Shown here in pieces: positions 35,747-44,096 of a DNA stretch of 64,000 bases; the stretch's first letter is position 1; each line of letters opens with the position of its first letter. A program made the position numbers and the translations under genes. A model generated the notes under the pieces. The model was given only the letters and a program-made list of their open reading frames with translations, was not told the origin of the DNA and made no database searches. The stretch comes from Pseudaminobacter soli (ex Li et al. 2025) (GTDB lineage Bacteria; Pseudomonadota; Alphaproteobacteria; Rhizobiales; Rhizobiaceae), in the NCBI RefSeq assembly GCF_003012705.1, contig NZ_PXYL01000013.1:1-64000 (forward strand), in the 5' to 3' direction.

Positions 35747-37294
35747 TCACTTCGCGATGGAGGTGTCTTCCAGCGTCCACTGGAGGGAAGGCGTGAGCTT
35801 GATACCCTCGAGACGCTTCGAATAGGCCACTGCGTTCGGCGCGTAGTAGAGCGGAATCTGCGCGACCTCCTCGGTGGTGATTTTCTGGATCTCCTTGTAG
35901 ATCTCCGCACGCTTGGCTGTGTCGGTCTCGGTCGTACCCTGCTCGACCAGCTCGTCCACCTTCGGGTTCTCATAGAAGGTGTTGTAGGAGTTCGAGCCGC
36001 AGGACCCGCACACTGCCCAGCGAACCGCCAGGTCGGGATCCGGCGTCTCGTTATACCACCAGTTGGCCGCCGCATCGTAGTCGCCCTTGCCGGTGGAGTC
36101 CCACCAGGCGCCGCCGTCGACATTGACGATCACCGGCTTCAGCCCGATTGCCTGCCACTGCGCCTGGAGCAGCAGCGCCATCTGCTGCTCAGTCGCCGCG
36201 GCTGTGGCGAGGATCTTCACCTCATGGCCAACCATGCCGGACTCGGCCAGCAGTTCCTTCGCCTTGGCTGGATCGTAGGGAATGCCCGGATATTCGTTGT
36301 CGTGGAAATCGATGCTGCCAGGCAAGGTCGTGTTGGCAGGCTCGGCGTAGCCGCGGGTGACGGCCTTGGCCAATGCCTTGTTGTCGATGGCATAGGCGGC
36401 CGCCTGGCGCGCCTTCAGGTTCGAGAAGGGCTCGCGCTTGTGGTTGAGCAGGGTCATGTAGATGGTGGTCGAAGGCTCGAGCCGCATGTCGATGTTCTCG
36501 ACAGTCTTCAGATCGTCGATCTGCGCCCATGGCACGTAACGCATCACGTCGACCTCGCCGGCCTTGAGCATGGCGACACGGGTTTCTGGCGAAGCGATCT
36601 CGATGAATTCGACATTGGCGTCCGACTTCGGATAGCCCTTGCGCCAGTAGTGCGGATTGGGCTCCAGCACGAGCTTTTCGTTCGGCTTCCATTCCTTGAC
36701 CGCATAGGGACCGGAGGTCACCGGCGCGGTGGAGAACGCCTTTTCCTCACCCTGTTTCTCGACATCGGCTTTGGACACGATGCCCATATTCCAGATTTCC
36801 AGATTGCCGAGGAAGGGTGCGAATGCCGATTTTAGTTTCACCACGACGGTCTTCGGATCGGCCGCAGTCACGGACTCCACCGCGCCCAGCGGTGCCGGAT
36901 AGGCCGACTTCTTGTCGCTGCGGATGCGCTCAAGGCTGAAGGCCACGTCATTGGCGGTGACGGGCGAGCCATCGGAGAACTGCGCGTCGCGCAGGTGGAA
37001 GGTGTAGGTCAGGCCGTCGGCCGAAATGTCCCAGCTTTCGGCGAGCGCCGGTCCCAAAGCGCCGGATTCGGGGTCACGCCGCAGCAGGCGCGAATAGAGC
37101 TGGCCATAAGTCTCGATATTGCCGGCGGCTGCCGAGCGCATCGGATCGAGCGTGGTGGTCTGGTAGGGTGAAACGATGCGGATGACATCGGCCGCCAGAG
37201 CCGGCACCGCCGAGCCCAGGCCTATCGCCAGGAGGGCTACGCCACGCATCGCCGCGCCCGACGCCCGCGCGCGGGAACTGCTCCAAAAATTCAT
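35747..37294 (-). CDS. Peptide ABC transporter substrate-binding protein, SBP_bac_5 family (operon 2)
   Basis: 515 residues; GGAGGAC before the ATG. Signal peptide with AAMRGVALLAIGLGSAVPAL, cleaved near ALA. Family 5 features: VSPYQTTTLDPMRSAAAGNI, FHLRDAQFSDGSPVTANDVA, LKAGEVDVMRYVPWAQIDD, IPLYYAPNAVAYSKRLEG. An unusual CGSCG cluster (RWAVCGSCGSNSYNTFYENP) lies near residue 430. First gene of the operon and presumed to deliver the amide or peptide substrate. Confidence 0.92.
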   Translation of the reverse strand: MNFWSSSRARASGAAMRGVALLAIGLGSAVPALAADVIRIVSPYQTTTLDPMRSAAAGNIETYGQLYSRLLRRDPESGALGPALAESWDISADGLTYTFHLRDAQFSDGSPVTANDVAFSLERIRSDKKSAYPAPLGAVESVTAADPKTVVVKLKSAFAPFLGNLEIWNMGIVSKADVEKQGEEKAFSTAPVTSGPYAVKEWKPNEKLVLEPNPHYWRKGYPKSDANVEFIEIASPETRVAMLKAGEVDVMRYVPWAQIDDLKTVENIDMRLEPSTTIYMTLLNHKREPFSNLKARQAAAYAIDNKALAKAVTRGYAEPANTTLPGSIDFHDNEYPGIPYDPAKAKELLAESGMVGHEVKILATAAATEQQMALLLQAQWQAIGLKPVIVNVDGGAWWDSTGKGDYDAAANWWYNETPDPDLAVRWAVCGSCGSNSYNTFYENPKVDELVEQGTTETDTAKRAEIYKEIQKITTEEVAQIPLYYAPNAVAYSKRLEGIKLTPSLQWTLEDTSIAK

Positions 37295-37720
37295 CTTGTC
37301 CTCCTCCGGAACTGTTCGTTGGGGTCCGTCAGGACCCTTGAGAAGGTTATGTGATATTAATCACATAGGTCAAGTCACATGTGGTATTTTTAACATTGGG
37401 AGTCGAATGGCGGCTATGTGGCAGGTTCATCCGATACTGGCACGCCATCTCCATCACGGTGCCAACCTATGTCTCTTCGAGTGCGCTATATTTCCAAATT
37501 ATTGAAAATATGTGGTTTTCAGCTGTTGAGCCGAAGACGGGGACCAACCAACTCGAGTGCCAAACCCTCGCGCGTCACCAGCAGTGGTGTCGCGATGGCG
37601 TTACGGAAATGCAAAAACCTCACGGCGGAGGGCATCCCTTCCGAAGGCTGGCAGCCGTCATCGTTGCGATAGCAAAGGCATAAGCGCGGGGGTTCACGAA
37701 GCAGAAGGATTTCCGCTTGG
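37295..37720. other. Promoter region of peptide operon 2 and non-coding DNA
   Basis: It contains the perfect palindrome at 37348-37367 and a nearby CACATGTG. Plus-strand frames at 37381-37683 are not convincing. Confidence 0.45.
37348..37367. promoter_or_regulatory. Palindromic operator upstream of peptide operon 2
   Basis: TATGTGATATTAATCACATA has perfect 8-bp arms around ATTA and contains TGTGA-N6-TCACA, the enterobacterial CRP consensus. It lies 54 bases upstream of the binding-protein start. Binding could be by a CRP-like protein or by the RpiR regulator of the same operon; the sequence alone does not decide. Confidence 0.6.
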
Positions 37721-37927
37721 TCAGCTGGTTCGATAACTATCTTCGTTGGAGCCTGCCGCAGGCGCTACCTCTTTCAGCAGACTTTCGACCCAGACCGGTG
37801 CGGTCTTTCGGAGCTCGTCGGGTAGTCCGCTCCTATCAAAGTCGATCGCGATCAACTTGTGTACTTGGCGCTCGTACAATCGCATGATCTGGCGGTGGAT
37901 GTCGCCACACATGAGCATAGCCACCAT
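37721..37927 (-). CDS. Possible small hypothetical protein
   Basis: A frame ending ESLLKEVAPAAGSNEDSYRTS has fairly protein-like composition (MRLYERQVHKLIAIDFDRSG). The open frame extends to 38182, but that start overlaps the terminator at 38150-38177, so I place the start at ATG 37927 (MVAMLMCGDIHRQ). No ribosome-binding site is obvious and no family is recognised. Confidence 0.3.
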   Translation of the reverse strand: MVAMLMCGDIHRQIMRLYERQVHKLIAIDFDRSGLPDELRKTAPVWVESLLKEVAPAAGSNEDSYRTS

Positions 37928-38149
37928 CCCGCAAAGATGAACAAATGGACGACGCGTGCGAAGAAAGCCACGACCAAGAGTAACCGCAAAACGCCCGCCA
38001 CCCTTGAAGCGGACCCACAAGATGACGGGCGCTTTGACCGCAGGCGTGACGCCGCGTGCGAGTAGCCATAGCGTACAGAGACCAAACTTTCCGTGATGGC
38101 TGAAGTTCCCATGCCCGTTGTCCCCTAATGAGGGGAAGACACTGAGAAA

Positions 38150-38177
38150 GGCGCTCCGAGCGGGGAAACGGAGCGCC
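38150..38177 (-). terminator. Terminator of the BA14K gene
   Basis: GGCGCTCCG (38150-38158) pairs with CGGAGCGCC (38169-38177). On the minus strand the stem is followed by TTTCTC. It starts 12 bases after the BA14K stop. Confidence 0.7.
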
Positions 38178-38188
38178 GCCACCCTCGC

Positions 38189-38518
38189 TCAAGGCGATAT
38201 GCACGGCCGACGCGGGCCATAAAGGGGTTGGAATGAGTTATCGGAAGCTCGATAGGACTGATAGTGAGCGGCGCACCAGGCGACATGCGCATGGGACAAT
38301 TCGGAAAGATAGTATGCAGGGTGATAGGCGCCGTAGTAGCCGGCCGCGCCGATCAGCAGCCATTCCGGTAGAGTGTGGAATGCCTGGCCGGCCGCGTCGA
38401 TCGTCGGGACGATGTCCGGAATGGAGCCGGGAACGTCCCCGGCGAGCGCTGGCGCGCCGACGAGCGCTCCAAAGCTCAGCAACCCGGAACCTGCGAGTAA
38501 TGATAGATAGCGTCTCAT
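38189..38518 (-). CDS. BA14K-like secreted protein
   Basis: 109 residues; GGAGATAAC before the ATG. Signal peptide [20 protein letters not shown] with a likely ALA cleavage site. The C-terminal motif [20 protein letters not shown] ... PRRPC matches the BA14K family, Cys-containing immunoreactive envelope proteins of Brucella and other Rhizobiales. The leader is paralogous to that of the repeat protein at 595-1713. Both genes also share a 17-bp upstream block. Confidence 0.75.
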   Translation of the reverse strand: MRRYLSLLAGSGLLSFGALVGAPALAGDVPGSIPDIVPTIDAAGQAFHTLPEWLLIGAAGYYGAYHPAYYLSELSHAHVAWCAAHYQSYRASDNSFQPLYGPRRPCISP

Positions 38519-38611
38519 TGTTATCTCCGCTGTGTTGGAGCGAGCGCTAGTGCTTCCTTGATCGCAACCTGCATGGGCGACAGCTGGTATCTATCGCCAA
38601 CTGGGCACGCA

Positions 38612-38628
38612 GTCATGTCAGGGGAAAC
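38612..38628 (-). promoter_or_regulatory. Second copy of the 17-bp leader block
   Basis: GTCATGTCAGGGGAAAC, identical to 1966-1982, 94 bases upstream of the BA14K start. Confidence 0.35.
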
Positions 38629-38648
38629 GGAAGCCCTGAAACGCAAAA

Positions 38649-38672
38649 GCCCGCCCCGGAGACCGAGCGGGC
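38649..38672 (-). terminator. Terminator after the HlyD remnant
   Basis: GCCCGC (38649-38654) pairs with GCGGGC (38667-38672); TTTTG follows on the minus strand. The inner CCCCGGAGACCG resembles the terminator at 376-400. It lies 17 bases after the HlyD-remnant stop. Confidence 0.6.
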
Positions 38673-38688
38673 GTAAGTTGAATAAACT

Positions 38689-38832
38689 TCAGGATTTGAA
38701 CGTGTGAGCAAAGGTGTCGGCGAAAGGCTGGAAGAGATACTCGAGTAACGCGCGCTCCCCCGTCACGATCGACACATCGACCGGCATGCCGGGATAAAGC
38801 TTCACGTACATAGGCATGGGTTCTTGGCCAGC
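38689..38832 (-). pseudogene. C-terminal remnant of a HlyD-family type I secretion membrane-fusion protein
   Basis: After an in-frame TAA the minus strand reads AGQEPMPMYVKLYPGMPVDV and SIVTGERALLEYLFQPFADT, ending FAHTFKS. LYPGMPVDVxIVTGERxLLxYLxxP is the conserved end of HlyD/PrtE membrane-fusion proteins. The other 90 percent of the gene is absent. Confidence 0.7.
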
Positions 38833-38987
38833 TTAGTGAGCTAGCTCTTACGGAGCGCGTTCGCAGTCACCGCGACCAGCGAGCCGGGTCCGAAGCCGAA
38901 GAGGCGGAACCCGTCTCGCCGCGACAGAGACTGCGATTGCAGAGCATACTCGGTAGATGAATGCGCTACACGGCGCATGCTTCCGTT

Positions 38988-39215
38988 ATGAACATACGAG
39001 AGATTCTTGCGTCAAACCTTCGAGCGCTGCGGCATGAAAGGGGGCTTTCCCAAGAGGAGGTTGCTCATCGCGCCAACATCCATCGCACCTATGTGAGCTC
39101 ACTGGAGCGCTGCCAATACAGCGCGACTATTGATATGGTAGATAGTCTTGCAAGGATCCTCGGAGTGGAAGCCGCTGAGCTTCTCAAGGCCAAGACCGGC
39201 AAAAAACCGAGCTAG
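38988..39215 (+). CDS. XRE-family HTH regulator
   Basis: Start ATG 38988 (MNIREILASNLRALRHERGL). 75 residues, essentially one Cro/C1 HTH: LSQEEVAHRANIHRTYVSSL, then ERCQYSATIDMVDSLARILG. Its TAG overlaps the stop of the convergent CapA-like gene in a shared CTAG. An inverted repeat ATGCGC-N6-GCGCAT at 38961-38978, just upstream, may be its own operator. It resembles the XRE protein at 45864-46076 at the other end of operon 3. Confidence 0.8.
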   Translation: MNIREILASNLRALRHERGLSQEEVAHRANIHRTYVSSLERCQYSATIDMVDSLARILGVEAAELLKAKTGKKPS

Positions 39216-40447
39216 AGGTTTAGAAAACCAACGCCACCCGAGATCTCGATATCCGCACCGAGCTCCGCGGAACGCTGTCGAAAGCGATGCAAGATCCTGT
39301 CGGCGTTCGCTTCGCCAACAAGCTCAGGGACAAGCCGTCGCTCCAGGATGTTGCTTTTCGACGCTTCGCTGCCGCCGATGACAACCGGATGGAAAGTCAT
39401 TCCGACTATGTTGCCGTCCACGCCGAAAGAGCATAGCCCGATCACGCTCTCCCACACTTCCGGTGCCGTCCACAGGGATTTCTCGGATCTCACGTGGAAT
39501 ATGAAATTACCCAGGCTGTAGAGGATCGGCCTACGGCGATAGATTTCGACAGGTTGGAGAACTGGAGCTCCGTGGCTGACGAACATCGCTGCGCCCGCGT
39601 CGATGCACTGTTTCGCAACAGCGCTTACCCACTCGGGAACCCGATACCAGTCTGAAGCCCAGTGGTGGTGGTGCAAGTAAGCGACCACTAGGCAACCTTC
39701 CTCTGCCGCAGACGCGATCGCAGCGAGATTTCGTGACATATCGCGTTCATCGATTTTGACGTTTCGGCCGAATTTGGCGGATCGTCTGAAGATTGCGCGG
39801 GCGATGCCGATTTCGGCTTCGAGTTCGATGTGAGGAGGATCGTCGGGCTGGCTGTCATTCGTCAGGTCCATCGCCGTGTAGCCAACCTTGTCGCGAACCG
39901 TGCGCAGCCGTTCGAAGGCGTCGTCGTCGACTTCGATAACCTGGGTCAGCCTAAGCCGGTTCACGCCGGGCCGCTCGGGGCGGCTGTCTGTGGCGTCGGC
40001 GGCGTACATGAAATCCGGCCCCGGCCCTCCATCCATGGCCACGAGTGCCACCTTCCTGCCGCCAAACGAACCTATTCCGGCGGAAGCCGCCTCGGCGTGG
40101 TTGCGTCCGACGCCGGCATGAAGAAAACCGCGCTTTTCCACCTCTTCCAGCGTCGAAAGGACACCGGACGGGCCCAAGTCGAATGCATGGTTGTTTGATA
40201 GCGAAACCGCCTGGAATCCAAGAGCCTGGAGTGCGTCGAGAACAACCGGTTCGCTGCTTCCGAAAAATGAACCCTTGAGCGGCCATCCACCATGATTGCC
40301 GAGGATCGTGCCTTCGAAATTGGTGAACGAAAGATCGGCCTTTCGAAGCACCTCCTGCACGCCTCGAAATCCGGGGGTTCCGACGTCGCGAATATCGTGT
40401 TTGATGAGCGATTGCCCGGTTACGGCCAGCGTGAACGTATTTGACAT
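39212..40447 (-). CDS. CapA-like metallophosphatase-fold protein (PGA_cap)
   Basis: Start ATG 40447 (MSNTFTLAVTGQSLIKHDIR); the frame upstream is unrelated. About 411 residues. Features of the CapA/PgsA calcineurin-like fold: KADLSFTNFEGTILGNHGGW, QAVSLSNNHAFDLGPSGVLS (NNH), GVGRNHAEAASAG, then HHHHWASDWYRVP and FVSHGAPVLQPVEIY. ILYSLGNFIFH is present. Unlike true CapA it has no signal peptide, so it should be cytoplasmic. It follows the ATPase by 100 bases in operon 3. A hydrolase or ligase for a gamma-linked peptide brought in by the transporter is plausible, but that is inference. Confidence 0.78.
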   Translation of the reverse strand: MSNTFTLAVTGQSLIKHDIRDVGTPGFRGVQEVLRKADLSFTNFEGTILGNHGGWPLKGSFFGSSEPVVLDALQALGFQAVSLSNNHAFDLGPSGVLSTLEEVEKRGFLHAGVGRNHAEAASAGIGSFGGRKVALVAMDGGPGPDFMYAADATDSRPERPGVNRLRLTQVIEVDDDAFERLRTVRDKVGYTAMDLTNDSQPDDPPHIELEAEIGIARAIFRRSAKFGRNVKIDERDMSRNLAAIASAAEEGCLVVAYLHHHHWASDWYRVPEWVSAVAKQCIDAGAAMFVSHGAPVLQPVEIYRRRPILYSLGNFIFHVRSEKSLWTAPEVWESVIGLCSFGVDGNIVGMTFHPVVIGGSEASKSNILERRLVPELVGEANADRILHRFRQRSAELGADIEISGGVGFLNL

Positions 40448-40547
40448 GAATTGCCTTTCTGGGCCGCGAACGGCCGCCGTCTCAAATGTGAATGAAACTG
40501 CACGCGTTGCCAGGGAGGCCAATGTCCCTCCCCGGAACTCGCAGCGG

Positions 40548-42230
40548 TCAGCGTGTGAACCGCCGTGGACGCGCATCGATGAGACTTCGCGTGTACGGGT
40601 TCTGCGAATGTGAAAAGATGAACTCCGCTGGTCCCGCGTCTTCGACCCTGCCCTCCTTGAAGATGTAGATCGAACTGCAAAGCTCCTGCACGAGGGCGAG
40701 ATCGTGCGAGATGAAGAGCATCGATACGCCCTGCTCGACCACGCTCTCCTTCAAAAGCTTGACGATCTCAGCCTGCACGGACACGTCCAAAGCGGACGTG
40801 GGTTCGTCAGCAACGATGATCTGCGGGCTGGCGAGAAGTGCACGGGCGATGCATATCCGCTGTTTCTGCCCACCGGAGAGTTGATGCGGATACCGGGTCA
40901 GTAGACTCCGTGGTAGCCCGAGACGATCCATCATCACAGCCACGTTCGGCTTTTCATCCCCCGGCTGGCGGCTGCCAAACCGGACACTTTCCTGCAGCGT
41001 CTCGCCGACCGACATTCGGGGATTCAAGGACACCGCCGGGTCCTGGAAGATCATCTGAACCTGGCCCAGCAAGCCGCTTCGCCGCCCAGGCAGTGAAATG
41101 TCGAACGACGTGCCGTCGATCTCAAGCTTTCCCTCGCCGGCAGTTTCCAAGCCAGCGATAATTCGCCCGATCGTGCTCTTGCCGCTGCCGCTTTCGCCGA
41201 CGATCCCCGTAATTGCGCCGCGGCCCAATCGAACCGAAACGTCCCGCAGCGCAGACTTCCGCGCATTCTTGCGAAACCATCGAAGCCCCTGCCCCGCAAA
41301 GGTTTTCGTGATGTCCTGTGCGAGGAGGATCGGCGCCGTTGCGTCCGATTCAATCATTTCATCGCGTGAAGGGCGGCCGTCGGAGTTCTCGGCGGCCTCC
41401 TTTCGATCCTCGGAAGCAGAGATTCGCAGCCGCGGCACCGCCGCGAGAAGGCTGCGCGTGTACTCCTCGCGAGGTGTATCCAGAATCGCCGATGTGACGT
41501 CCTGTTCCACGACCTCCCCGTGCTTCATGACGACCACCCTATCGGCGATCTCGGAGATTACCCCCATGTCGTGTGTGACAAGGATGACCGACACCTGGGT
41601 TTCGTTCACAAGCTGGCGAAGGAGGCGAAGGATTTGCTTCTGAACTGTCGCGTCGAGAGCCGAGGTCGGTTCATCCGCGACGATAATGTCCGGCGTCCCT
41701 GCAAGTGCAATCGCGATCACGACACGCTGGCGCTGGCCGCCGGAGAATTGATGAGGGTAGCTGTGATATCTTTCACGGGGCTCCGGAATGCCTACGCGCC
41801 TCAGTAGTTCAACACCGCGCGTACGAGCATCCTGTCTCGAAACATTTTCGTTGGTGGCCAGGATCGTCTCTTCGAGTTGAGCGCCGACGGTCATCAGCGG
41901 ATCGAGCGAGGCGGTATGATCCTGGAAGATGGCGGATATCCTGCGCCCCCTGATGGCGTCCCATTGCCGCTCGTCCATGCCGTCGAGTGCTTTTCCGTCG
42001 AAGAGGATCGCGCCGGCGGTCCGTTCGAAACCTGGTGGGAGCAAGCCGAGGATCGCATTGCCGAGCGTGGACTTACCGGCTCCGGATTCACCGATAAGTC
42101 CAAGGATTTCACCACGCTGAAGGTTCAGACTCACATCGCGCAGAATTGTCGTCGACCCAGCCATCGCTCTATGCTTCAGGGTGAGATTGTTGACCACCAG
42201 CAGGGGTTCTTGGCAGATGTCCTCTCTCAT
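40548..42230 (-). CDS. Peptide ABC transporter ATPase, fused DppD-DppF (operon 3)
   Basis: 560 residues with two ATPase halves. Half 1: GLIGESGAGKSTLGNA, QFSGGQRQRVVIAIALA, IIVADEPTSALD. Half 2: GIVGESGSGKSTIGRI, QLSGGQKQRICIARALL, IIVADEPTSALD. ATGA overlap with the DppC gene. Same fused layout as operon 2 but clearly a separate paralogue. Confidence 0.92.
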   Translation of the reverse strand: MREDICQEPLLVVNNLTLKHRAMAGSTTILRDVSLNLQRGEILGLIGESGAGKSTLGNAILGLLPPGFERTAGAILFDGKALDGMDERQWDAIRGRRISAIFQDHTASLDPLMTVGAQLEETILATNENVSRQDARTRGVELLRRVGIPEPRERYHSYPHQFSGGQRQRVVIAIALAGTPDIIVADEPTSALDATVQKQILRLLRQLVNETQVSVILVTHDMGVISEIADRVVVMKHGEVVEQDVTSAILDTPREEYTRSLLAAVPRLRISASEDRKEAAENSDGRPSRDEMIESDATAPILLAQDITKTFAGQGLRWFRKNARKSALRDVSVRLGRGAITGIVGESGSGKSTIGRIIAGLETAGEGKLEIDGTSFDISLPGRRSGLLGQVQMIFQDPAVSLNPRMSVGETLQESVRFGSRQPGDEKPNVAVMMDRLGLPRSLLTRYPHQLSGGQKQRICIARALLASPQIIVADEPTSALDVSVQAEIVKLLKESVVEQGVSMLFISHDLALVQELCSSIYIFKEGRVEDAGPAEFIFSHSQNPYTRSLIDARPRRFTR

Positions 42231-43102
42231 ATTGAGCGGCTCCTCGGATCCAGGCGGCGTCGGATGTCTTCGCCGACGAAATTGATGCTTGCGATGAGAC
42301 CGAACAGGGCGAGGCCGGGGAACAGGCTGATCCAGTATTGGCCGGTCAACAGATACTGGAAGCCGTTCGCGACGGCAGATCCAAGCGAGGGCTTGTCGAT
42401 CGGAACGCCCAGGCCCAGGAATGACAAGGTTGCTTCGAGCGCCACAGCGTGCCCCAGTTCGATCGGGATAAGGGTGATTGCCGGGGCGATGCTGTTCGGA
42501 AGCAGGTGCCGAAAAATGATCCGACTGATGGGCAGCCGCAACAAACGCGCTGCATCCAGGTACGGTTTGTTGATCTCACTTAGCGCGACACCGCGCGCGA
42601 TCCTGGCGTAGGTTGCCCACTGTACGATGATGAGTGCCAGAATGATGCGATCGATCCCCGGCCCGAGTGTGACGATCGCGATAAGTGCCACCAGGATTGT
42701 TGGCAAACTAAGCTGGAGGTCGACGACGCGCATGATAACGACATCGACCCACTTGCCGAAGTACGCTGCACTGACGCCTGCTGTAAGGCCAACCAGGGCA
42801 CCGATAGCGGTGCTGGTAATGGAGACGACGAGACTGATGCGCAGACCATAGAGGATGGTGCTCGCTATGTCCCGCCCGAGACCGTCCGTCCCCAGCAAGT
42901 ACATGAAACCGCCAGTTCCAACTGTCCCGGGAGGCGATGAAGCTTCCCATCCGTAGATCTGCAACGGATCATAAGGATTTTGCAGCGCGATGAGCGGCGC
43001 CACAATCGCCAGAAGCATGTAGGCACCGAGCAGGAATTTGGGCAGGCTGGGGCCATGTCCCATGGGACGCTTCCACAGCGCAAGGATTGTTTCGGCCTTC
43101 AT
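42227..43102 (-). CDS. Peptide ABC transporter permease, DppC type (operon 3)
   Basis: Start ATG 43102 (MKAETILALWKRPMGHGPSL), preceded by AAGGGA; an upstream ATG at 43117 lacks this. About 291 residues. LLGTDGLGRDIASTILYGLR is the DppC N-terminal signature. EAA loop: YLDAARLLRLPISRIIFRHL. The long N-terminal loop contains LQNPYDPLQIYGWEASSPPG. 11 nt after the DppB stop. Confidence 0.92.
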   Translation of the reverse strand: MKAETILALWKRPMGHGPSLPKFLLGAYMLLAIVAPLIALQNPYDPLQIYGWEASSPPGTVGTGGFMYLLGTDGLGRDIASTILYGLRISLVVSITSTAIGALVGLTAGVSAAYFGKWVDVVIMRVVDLQLSLPTILVALIAIVTLGPGIDRIILALIIVQWATYARIARGVALSEINKPYLDAARLLRLPISRIIFRHLLPNSIAPAITLIPIELGHAVALEATLSFLGLGVPIDKPSLGSAVANGFQYLLTGQYWISLFPGLALFGLIASINFVGEDIRRRLDPRSRSI

Positions 43103-43113
43103 GGGATTCCCTT

Positions 43114-44091
43114 TCATGCGGAGCGGCGCACGCGCGGGTCGAGCAGGGCGTAGAAGAGATCGACAAGCGCGTTCAGGCCGACGAAGGCGACGGAGACGAA
43201 TGTCAAAGTCGCCATGACAACGGGTCGGTCGAGGAGCTGGATGGAGTCGATCAGCAGTTTGCCTACACCCGGCCATGCGAAGATTGTTTCCACCACAACC
43301 GCGAAGGCGAGCATTCCTCCGAACTGCATGCCGACAATCGTCACGATGGGAACGCTGATGTTCGGCAGCGTGTGCCTGAACAAAATCCGTCGGGATGAAA
43401 GGCCCTTCGCTCGGCAGAACCGGGTGAAATCCTGGCTCTCCACCTCGATCGTTCCCGACCGTGCAAGCCGTGCAATGAGCGCAATGTTCGGAATGGCAAG
43501 CGCCAATGCAGGAAGCGTAAGCTGTCTTAGGCCATCCAGCGTCAGGAAACTCCAATCCTGGCCGAGCAGCGAGACCGTCGGTCCGCGACCGCCCGATGGA
43601 AACCAGCCCGTCATGATCGCGCCAAGCAGGATGAGCATCATACTTAGCCAGAATGAGGGGATGCTCAGCGCAAACACGCTCGCCTTGAGGATCGCGCTAT
43701 CCGCTGGCTTGCCCTGCCGGCGGCCGGCAAGCAGCCCTAGCAAAGTTCCGGCAGGAGCCGCTATCAACATGGCGATCGAGGCAAGCTCGAGTGTCGCGGG
43801 AAGCTTGCTCATCACCAGGCGAAAGGCCGGCAGGTGATAGATATACGATGTCCCGAAGTTTCCGGTGACGACGTTGCCGATGAAGAGGACGTATTGTCGC
43901 CAGAGCGGCTGGTCCAATCCGAGAGCGATGGTTGCCTTGCGAATGTCTTCTGCAGTGGCGGTTTCGATATTGACGATGTTGTAGACGGGGTTTCCCACGC
44001 TATGGATGCCGACAAACCCGATCAGCGACATGACAAGGAGGAGAAGGAAGGCTTGTGAAAGCCTTCCCGTGACAGTGCTCATCATGGACAT
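43114..44091 (-). CDS. Peptide ABC transporter permease, DppB type (operon 3)
   Basis: Start taken as ATG 44091 (MSMMSTVTGRLSQAFLLLLV); GTG 44100, overlapping the binding-protein stop, is possible. About 325 residues. Periplasmic loop ALGLDQPLWRQYVLFIGNVV, EAA loop FCRAKGLSSRRILFRHTLPN, six helices. Confidence 0.92.
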   Translation of the reverse strand: MSMMSTVTGRLSQAFLLLLVMSLIGFVGIHSVGNPVYNIVNIETATAEDIRKATIALGLDQPLWRQYVLFIGNVVTGNFGTSYIYHLPAFRLVMSKLPATLELASIAMLIAAPAGTLLGLLAGRRQGKPADSAILKASVFALSIPSFWLSMMLILLGAIMTGWFPSGGRGPTVSLLGQDWSFLTLDGLRQLTLPALALAIPNIALIARLARSGTIEVESQDFTRFCRAKGLSSRRILFRHTLPNISVPIVTIVGMQFGGMLAFAVVVETIFAWPGVGKLLIDSIQLLDRPVVMATLTFVSVAFVGLNALVDLFYALLDPRVRRSA

Positions 44092-44096
44092 GGCTC

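Larger units (their letters stand above)
38519..38987. other. Leader region, terminator and HlyD relic
   Basis: A 31-codon frame on the minus strand (38521-38616, [14 protein letters not shown]...) ends two bases before the BA14K start. It starts within the 17-bp block shared with 1966-1982 and may be a leader peptide. The rest holds a terminator and a HlyD remnant. Minus-strand FGPGSLVAVTANALRKS near 38835-38890 could be another relic. Confidence 0.35.
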
